Origin: Gordionus sp. m RMFG-2023
Lineage: Eukaryota > Nematomorpha > Gordioida > Chordodea > Parachordodidae
DNA: 64,000 nucleotides
NCBI RefSeq assembly: GCF_954871325.1
Contig: NC_088775.1
Location: forward strand, 5,805,561-5,869,560
Direction: 5' to 3'
Made by a program: the position numbers and the translations under genes. Below the pieces are notes generated by a model. It ran no database searches, was not told the DNA's origin, and saw only the letters and a list, made by a program, of their open reading frames with translations. Below, one piece after another: positions 24,801-33,800 of the stretch (positions within the stretch are counted from its first letter, which is position 1; every line of letters starts with the position of its first letter).

Positions 24801-27800
24801 AATCCACGGGGGAGAGAAAATCTAAATTGTTATAATTGTGGAAAACAGGGCCATATGGTAAGAGATTGCCAAGAAACGAAATGTTTCGAATGTGGAAAAT
24901 ATGGACATATAGCTCCTTATTGCCCGGGAAAACGTGATAAATTACGTTGTGCGGGTTGTGGCCGATTAGGTCATAATAGGGAGGAATGCAATGTTGCCAA
25001 TTTCAATACAAGTGGCGGTTTTCCACAGAGAGATATGGCTCAAATTGCTCCAAATGTAAGAATTCTTGAAAGCGGGAAAAATTAGGATATAGAAATATCC
25101 AATTTAACGGAGAATATAAGTTTAAATAATATATGTTTTCCGCCCTTGTCACCGCGGGTAACACGGTCCGAACTGGCCAGGCACCTCGTCTCCGCTCCCC
25201 ACTACCACTTTCATCCCTTGCTCCTATGAAATTTCTTCTGCCATCATACCTTCTCACAAAAGCATGGCGGAAGGATAAACATGTTTTGAAGAGGATTATT
25301 GGAAAGAATAAAAGGAGGAGTATCCAAAATTTTAAATTCATTCAGAAAATAAATTATTAATAAATTTTAGTTGTAAAGAAATTTGTTTTTGTATTCAAGA
25401 AGTTGTTAAAAACTTAGAATGGCAGCCATCCATGAATGTATTTATTGGGAGAATATCACGATTCGAATTAGTATATTCCAGGGCAGGGTAGATGCAGAGG
25501 GAAATCGTTTGTATCCCGAATCGAGACCCATTCCCAGATCCCCGCGAAGAAGACAAGTAGCGCCATTTAAAATGATTAACGGAGGGGGGGGGCGGAAGTT
25601 CGAATTGCCCGAACACAATAATTCGGGCAGGCGCACAATAAGGAATGTTAGATTATGATTCATCTGTGGAGCCCGAGGTCACTTGCAAGTTCGATGCCCC
25701 CGCGGACCCCGCCATGCTGTTGTGAGAAGGTATGAGAAATTTCATAGGAGCAAGGGATGAAAGTGGTAGTGGGGAGCGGAGACGAGGAGCCAGGCCAGTT
25801 CGGACCGTTTTATCCGCGGTGACAAGGGCGGAAAACATACAAACAACTACTGGGGAGTTGGAGACTGAGTGACCGGTGGCGGTAGAACCGTCGCGGGAGT
25901 CAGCACCAAATTCTAATAACGACGCTGAATTGCAGGAAGAATGGCCGATAGTTGATATATCGGCCGAGGAGTTATAGGAATTGTTTATAGAACAGTAAGA
26001 AGATTTTTATTATATGTACTAGGATTTTTTTTTTGGTAGTATAAGAAAAATAAAGATAAATATATAATTGTAAAATAAAAAAAAAGGGGGAAACATATGT
26101 GCGATAATATATTTGTTCACTTCGCGTCAATGTTATTTTTTTTTTGTTTTCATGTTAGTTTTTTTTTCTCTTTATATAGCAGGTTTAATTGTAATTAATG
26201 GGAGGGGGGGGGGCGTGTTGTAAATATTTTTTTTGTTTTTATAGCAAGTCATTTTGAATATTTTTGTTGTCAAATTTATTTTTTTTTATCAATATTATAA
26301 TTTTGTCATTATTATTATGTTGGATTATAAAAACCTTGAAAAAAGAAGAAATTTAGTTAGTTTATGTTTTTTTTTAAAAAAAATTTATAATTATTAATTT
26401 ACATTTTTTGTAATTAAGAAAATTATCCTTGTAGATTCAATAACCGTTGTAATATGTTGCTATTGTAGATTCAATAAAAACCGTATATTAATTTATATTT
26501 TTTATGTTTTGTAATTAAGAAATTGTACTTAAGAAATTGGTACTTAAGAAACTAAGTAGTTTAAATGTAGTGCCCATTAAGACTATAATGGTAAACAGAC
26601 TTAGGTGGTATGGGCACACAATGAGAAGGCCTATGAACCACATAGGAAATAAGGTTGAGTTTGGAAATGATGGGCAAACGTAAAAGAATCATATTCATGT
26701 TGATGTATGCAAGTACATCTAATTATCAATTTTTTTATATTTGTGGTATCATTTTTGTATAATCTTCTAGGTATTAATATCCATCATGATACAGGCACAA
26801 ATTCTCTTTTGATGTTGGAATATATTATATATTTAAAAATTACAGTGTCAAAATATAAATTATTTATAATCAAATTATGTAAAAGTAATAATATAATTTA
26901 TTTACTTGAATTTTCATTGTTAATGTCTTCCAGGTCTATAATTATATTAAAATATGATTTTAAAAAATAAATCTACTTGTAAAAGCAGGTTGAATGTTAG
27001 TGTGGTTAAATGCAAAATGTTGTATTTGGGCTTCATTTGTTAATATATCTAAAAAAGTGATTTTTAATTTATACAATTATTTTTGTTATTTGAAATTGAA
27101 GGATAAAAGTTATTTCTGGTAATGGTTGTATTTCTTGGGGTTGTAATGTTTGGGGCTGTATTTGTTGGGTTGTAATAGCTTGTTTATTCAAAATAAATAT
27201 TTTATTAGTTATTTATTGATTACTAGATGAGCTACTGGGTATGTTAGTATTCTGATCTGTACAAGATGTACATTCATAATCTTTACCTAAATTAATGTAC
27301 ATTCATAATCTTTACCTAAATTAATGTAAGTAATCTTGATAAGTTTAGTATTAAATATACCTTCAGCTGTTAGATGATTTTGTGTCACTTCAAATACAGC
27401 TACCTACTAACTTACCTCCGCCTTTACAATAACGCCTTCTGCAGCGGTAATATACTGTAGGTTCAGCTATTTTATGCATGGTATATTGAAATAGGTTATA
27501 GCAGAGTATATCCTTACGTTTATTAGATTTGATATATTTGATTGGGTGATCTAAAAAATATTTTTTTAAAAATTATATTTAATATAATATATCATACTTT
27601 GCAAATGATTCATTTCTTCTTTTATCAAATAGTCTTATATTATCAGCTAACAGTATTAAGCATAATGTTTTTAAATGATTTTAATTTTACCGCGATTAAA
27701 TAGACCAATCAGAAAAAATATGTACCAAAATTTACGATCATTCTATCTTGCTGTTTACGGTCACGAATATTATTCGAATAATACAATGTGTCTGTGTTTA

Positions 27801-30800
27801 TGATTTGTTGCAAAACATTTTCCATTTATTTGTATCAACTTTCTTATAAAACTTGCTGTAATTTTTAACATTTTTAAAAAAAAAATAATAATTACAAGCA
27901 ATGTTAAACAATCTTTTTAAGAAAGTTTATGGAAATGTTTTATAATAAATCATATTTATACTGTAATAATAATAAAAATTAATTTTATTTAATCATTTAT
28001 AATCCAATCATTTGGCAAAAAAAAAATACAATAAAGAAGTTTAATATATCATCTGATTTAAACTTTCTTATGGGGAAATCTTAGCAAGTTTTTTTTTCCC
28101 CATAAAAATTTATAAAAACAATATTATGCTAAATGAAAAATGTTATTTATAAATTAAAACAAGGAACAAGACGCCTCATTACCCGATAACGCAGATCGCC
28201 ATCAAAGCCCATTAAAAAGTGAATTCTTGGAAATGGACGCTGCATTGTTATTGGTTTTAAGTTCGATTGATATCCATAGGGAAATGTTGTATAAATCCTT
28301 CTCCAATATCGCGGCCTCTCTGTGCGTCGATTCATTCTATCAAGAACTCGCTGGAATTGACGAACTGTGCCAGTACGGCTACTCTAACGAGTAATTAATT
28401 TTTTTTAGCGACATTGTTACATACTCCCACATAATTTTACTGTATTGACCCACGGGAAGTATTCAGCTGCGAATGTCTAGAGGGAGGGTGGGAATCAAAA
28501 ACTTCCCCCGGGCAAAAATATTTCTCTTACTGGCCAAAAAATTTGTTTGGGAACGCGTTTCTAAAGATAAATATCTAATTTTTTTTTCATTGCTCTTTAC
28601 AATATGAAATTCGGAATATCGTGCTTCACTTTTCGGCACTTAATCTATAATTTAAGCAAGATCTGTTCCCGAACGTTCTTTTTCCATGTCCCCGATTTTA
28701 AAATAATATAATTCAAAAAAAAATGGCATCCTTGGAAAAAGTTTCTATTCCCGATCCATTTAGTAAATATGGAATGATCCTAAATCCTGAGAAATTTTAG
28801 GATCGTTGCGTCTCAATCTCCTACAAAGAAATTTATCTGATTTCTGATGTTCGATCATTTCTAAAGATCTATAAATTTTGAAAATAAAATTTTATTTTTT
28901 ATTAATACTTTCCTGAATCCTATTATTTTATTGACCTTCAAATTCTTCCAGCCTAAAATAATGGACAATTCTTTCTTTGTTAACCATTTTTTTTTATAAA
29001 CTACTCAAGTAAAAACATTCCTCTTGCCCAGTGTATCCCCAAAATAATCGAGGAGAAATAAATTATAAAAATATTATGGCGAATACCATTTAACAATCTT
29101 CTCTTTTTATATATATATTTATAAGCTCGTGGGACGTCTTTCAATCCAACTTTAAACGTATTCTCGTGAACTCACTACGCCCTGCCATGGACAAGAGTGG
29201 TTGCCAGATTGAAATTGGTTGCGATTTTTTTTTATATTGTATCTGCCTTCTATTTTTAATAATAATTTACGAATCCTTTGAAAAAAAATATGAAACAGAG
29301 CTAGAAATGCTCTAAATCATTCTTGTTCCAGGCTCTATCTACCTTAAAAAGTGCGAAATTTTTCGAGCATCATATGTAAAATAAGTTTATATAAATTGAT
29401 ATTTTTTACAAGCCTCAGATATTAGCGAAGTTCGATGACTACTTTTTTTGAAATTTTTTTCTGTTTATAATGGATCATAACGAAAGACGTTATACATTAA
29501 GTTTGAAATGTTACTTTATTAGGGGATAAAATTGCTCTATATATATAATAAATTTTTTAGTAAACCAATTTACTCCTTATTATTTTAGACGCTTTGATGT
29601 CGAAAAATCCTCACTTAAGACCCTTATCCACCTTCATGCACTTTTTGTATCAAATGTCTATCTTGTACCATCTTGCTCTTGACTACAACTATGTATGCCT
29701 TTTTTCCGCTCTAAATCTAGTGTTAAATTCTACCAATCAGCGCGTTAAAAATCTCAATTCTGATACGCTTGTCGTTATCGACGAAGTTATTTTACCCGAA
29801 AATAAAATTGGCACGTCAAATGGGAATGTCACTCCCCTTAACGACTCAGATGACGTTAATTTTGACTCTCGCATCCTTGCCGAAGAAAATCAAGATATTA
29901 TTAACGATAAACTATTTGTCGAATGGCTAAATTATAATTCCAATCCGCCAGTCCCGTTTAGATGCGACATTGGCAAAGATGGCGGCTTGTTTGCCAAATT
30001 CGAATTAAGTTTACTAAAGACAATTCTCGAATCTTTATCACTTTTGAGCTCCAAGATCGAGCATCTTATTTATGACGGAAATAGTAATACTCCCTTAAGG
30101 TGTAATAACATACGGCCTAACAATAAACGCAAGCATTTTGATGTATTAGAGCCTAATATCGACGAATCCGTGATGTCGCATCCTAAGACTACGGCCCTAT
30201 CCCGAATCGTAAGTATTTTTATACGTTATATGCCATTTCCAAACACAATGACACATACGATTTTGCGTTTTTTAAAAAATTAAATAACGTCTGATACAAT
30301 TGAAGTAAGCAAGTTGTTTTTCTTTTTATTATTATATTATGCAATAATTTTAAACCAAGTGAAACATATTTACTCAAATAAATTATAAAATGAATCGTGG
30401 ATTTTGAATGTTAAAAAAATAAATTGATATTGCATCATTGTCTTAAAATATTTAATCAAATGATTTTTTTAATTATTGGAGCATCATTATTTGGTATAAA
30501 TACATTAATATAAATTATTAATATAGAATAATGTATTCAATGAGATTTAACGAAAAAGGATAATAAAATTATTTAGACAACCATGATCATTATTATTAGT
30601 ATTGAAAATTTCGCAGATCGGATATTACATTTAACAAGTTTTCACTCTTTTATTTTCCTTTTATATTAGTTTCCTCTAACAAGTTTTCGCTCTTTTTATT
30701 TTTCTTTATTTTATATTATTTTTTTACTTCAAAACAACCGACTAACTCTTCTTTTTTTACAAAATAATAATGTAATGCTTTATTTATTTTTTTCTCTTTA

Positions 30801-33800
30801 TATATATATTTACTACAATTAAATCAAAATAATAAACAATAATGATAATAATAATACTACGCACATTCAAAAATATTAAAAAAATAGATATACAGTGTTG
30901 TGATGATTTAATGAAACATATTGACGATTTAATTAAAACACGTGCATATATAATTATAATCTTTACAAATGTACAACAAAAGAAATAATAAAAGAAATTT
31001 CAATAATGCTTTGTCTATATTTCAATTATTTTTGCAAATATTATCATTTTATATATGAATGGGTTTGAATTTAATCGTCAATATGTTTCATTAAATCATC
31101 ACAACACTGTATATTTATTGACTACAACTAAATCATACTAATAAATACTAGCTAACAAACAAAAATATTAAAAAATCGATAAAAAAAATGAATTTATATG
31201 TTAATAATAATAATCCAACTCCAAACACAACAACATTTATCCCAGAATATCTTAGAACAATTACAAACCTTAGTTGATATGACAATTGTTGTTATTGAAA
31301 TATTATTTCAATTTTCTTTATATTTATTAGAATATATTATAAGCAATTACATATTTTTACAAATAAAAGCCTTGATAATTATTTATTGTGCAGTTATGTG
31401 GAATTCTATTTAATATAATTTTAAATCTTCGTAAGTTTATGTCAGCATTAATGGATTTGTACAGGTCCGAGTGAGAAAATATATGTTCAATCCAATCAAA
31501 GTTCGGTTAGGGGCCGATGAAGATTAAAACTTCTTTTTTTTTAAATTTAAAAACTTTATATTTGTCAATTTATTTATCACCCTTTTTTCTAAGATTTTAA
31601 ATAATTGGTGCAACCAAACGCCGCGTACAAGATTACGGGATTCGAACGAAGGCGCATCATTTTTGCCGCCAAGGGATCACAAATATTTTATAATTGTCGC
31701 CAACATTTTTAAACCCGAAAATAATGATCTCTCAGGGAATGCCGAGAATTTATTCGACACGATCGCGAGCAAAACTTACGACGAGTTAATCCAGTCAATG
31801 AAACAATTTATGGTGACCCAACTTGGTCTAAAAGTCGAAATTTTGAAGGAGCTGGTTTGGGATCAGATGGGTTTGGGACACCTTAAATTATTGCTCAAGT
31901 AATGTTATAGTTAACTATTTTGACCAAATTTGCCTTATAAATACAAAATAAAATTTAGTTTTAATCATTATTTTGAGGTTGGATATTCGTAACTCATTAA
32001 TAATATCTTATATTTTCACCAATTTATAAAGAAATATTGACGTCATCATAATGACTAAAGAAATTCGCAGACCAATGAAATTATCCGCTTTCGGGGAATT
32101 GAAAGACGCCTACCGTCTCACCGTAATACATTATAACTCTGACGTTTCCGACATTTCAAGTCCCTTCCCGTCACGAGATGATGATGATGCGTCGATACAC
32201 CTACGATTTAATCGTCGGGAGGAGACCTCATATCAATACAAAGTTTCTTGTTTGATTTTGAATTGTAACTTGTATAAGAACCTATAATAATTTGAAATAT
32301 TTTTTTTCTAATTAGCAAAAAGCCAGTTCTCACAAACCAACATCCCATTCTGCATTGGCCCCTTTGACAGATGTCGATGATTGCGTTTTCAACTCTGTCC
32401 TCATTGTCAAGACTGAGTTCCACCAACACGAAGATTTTCAAATACCACATTCGCCGATGAATGATGCGAAGAATAGCCTCACCCACCGCGATAATTCGGG
32501 GGTCACCTTGATCAACAGAAATTATCGTAAAATTTTTAATCGAATCGTCAATGGGTATTCTAAAAATGTTCGCTATTTCGCCGATATAATAGTGAACTGT
32601 CACACCTGCGTTTGCAGGGTGGATTTGCTCAGTTTGGGGAACGAAAACACATTTTCGGTTACGGTGAAAACATTGATAGCCCTAAGTTTGAAATATCGAG
32701 ATATTTGGATATTCCTGGAATCTAATCGACAGGGCAACAACGATTGTTACCCGATGAAAGGTTACGGTGGTTTTTTTTTGAGAATTAACAGTTTTATAAA
32801 GAACGAATTTGGTGTATTATTTCTGAGTTTTTAGCAGGTATCCGAGATTTTCGGTTTTAACCGATACCCAACCACCGATATCTATTTCTCCAAATCTTTC
32901 TAAATCGAATAAGAATAACTTTTAATTTATTTTACTTTTGACAAATTTTAATTATATTAATTTAAAAAGCATAACGTTTGATGAATCGTATCTTTTTAAT
33001 ATTTTTTTTAATCATCATTACAAATAATAATATCTTTTTATATTAGATATCGGTGGTTATGACCTAATACCAGTTTGGTATTGTCTAAAAATGTTTGTGC
33101 GCTGATTAGTATGAATGTAACTAAGTCTGCTATAATAAGAGAGAGAAACTGCACCTTCTGTTTTGGAATTTTCTGAACATACATTGACCTAACTAGTTTG
33201 TCTTTTTTGTTCTTAATACTAAATCGAGCATTCAAATCCGAAATGCAGTATGCACCTTTTTCACATTCAAATTTGACAGCTGCTTAGAATTTTAAAAAGA
33301 GGAGATGGGATAATCTAAAAAAAAAATTTACGCGGAAACGTTTGAAGTTTTAAAGTTTCTTTTAAATATATAAAAATATTTAGGCATAATTCCTTACCTT
33401 GTAGCTAAGTTGAAAGCCCTAACTATTTTAATTCGCGATACCTCGGCTTCATATTTAAATCAACTGATTTCGCCTGATTTAACCGCGACTACCCGCCCAA
33501 AGTTGAATGATCACTTTACCACTCGTTTTAGATTTGTGGACGTATCCAGTCCGGTCGAATTTGGGGAATGGATTGATTTCGTGACAGAAAAAGCCCGCGA
33601 AATGAACGAAATTTCATGTCCGGAACAAACGCTCATCAATTACTTGCCGGATGACAGGGAATCCTTTTCGTTAGCGTCACCAACCTTAAACTCTATGCTC
33701 ATTCAGGTATTTTTTTTTAGAGTGAGAGTTTAACCGCTTGATTCTAAACTAGATACTCGGGGTTAAGCCGCGCCCGAAGTAGAAATTGGCCCGGGCTTGG

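Larger units (their letters stand above)
23517..26550 (+). mobile_element. non-autonomous LTR retrotransposon, nested in the RTE LINE
   Basis: Two similar terminal repeats (23517-~23843 and 26216-~26533) begin TGTTGTAAAT. A primer-binding-site-like tggtgcc follows the left one, and a purine tract (about 26200-26214) precedes the right one. The inner ~2.4 kb has a Gag-like zinc-knuckle frame and no protease, reverse transcriptase or integrase, so it is non-autonomous or internally deleted. actaag occurs next to both outer ends, consistent with a target duplication, although the 3' edge has an extra short repeat and is uncertain. The LTRs differ by a limited number of changes, so the insertion is moderately young. 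Family not assigned. Confidence 0.85.
21911..26700 (+). mobile_element. RTE-type LINE, 5'-truncated, decayed, interrupted by an LTR element
   Basis: Reverse-transcriptase reading frames cover 21911-23510 and resume at 26557-26690. Signatures of the RTE clade in order: a linker like YKELWWGNEDSQ, then ETQFGFMP, VFLDLEKAF, LIWWALWHKKVPEKYIRMIQ, QGSALSPLLF, FADNIVI, MLRMIAGVTRKDK, and after the interruption VNRLRWYGHTMRRP. The endonuclease domain is absent. The frame is broken several times, and the catalytic motif, normally FADD, reads FADN, so it would be inactive anyway. It lies in the 7.6-kb intron of the long gene, in the same orientation. Confidence 0.9.

Noticed and set aside
25003-25341. 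112-codon minus-strand frame in the LTR element
   Set aside because: It is the inverted duplicate of the plus-strand Gag-like sequence at 25735-25850, so it is a by-product of the inverted repeat.
27420-27480. Merlin/ISXO2-type transposase finger (YYRCRRRYC)
   Set aside because: Only about 20 residues match in feel, with no neighbouring catalytic motif or terminal repeats.
28391-28408. An 18-nt 'intron' (gtaattaattttttttag) right after the exon ending at 28390
   Set aside because: Splicing there runs into a stop soon after, whereas joining to the exon at 29126 keeps the frame and phase through 30208. An 18-nt intron would also be far below the normal animal minimum.
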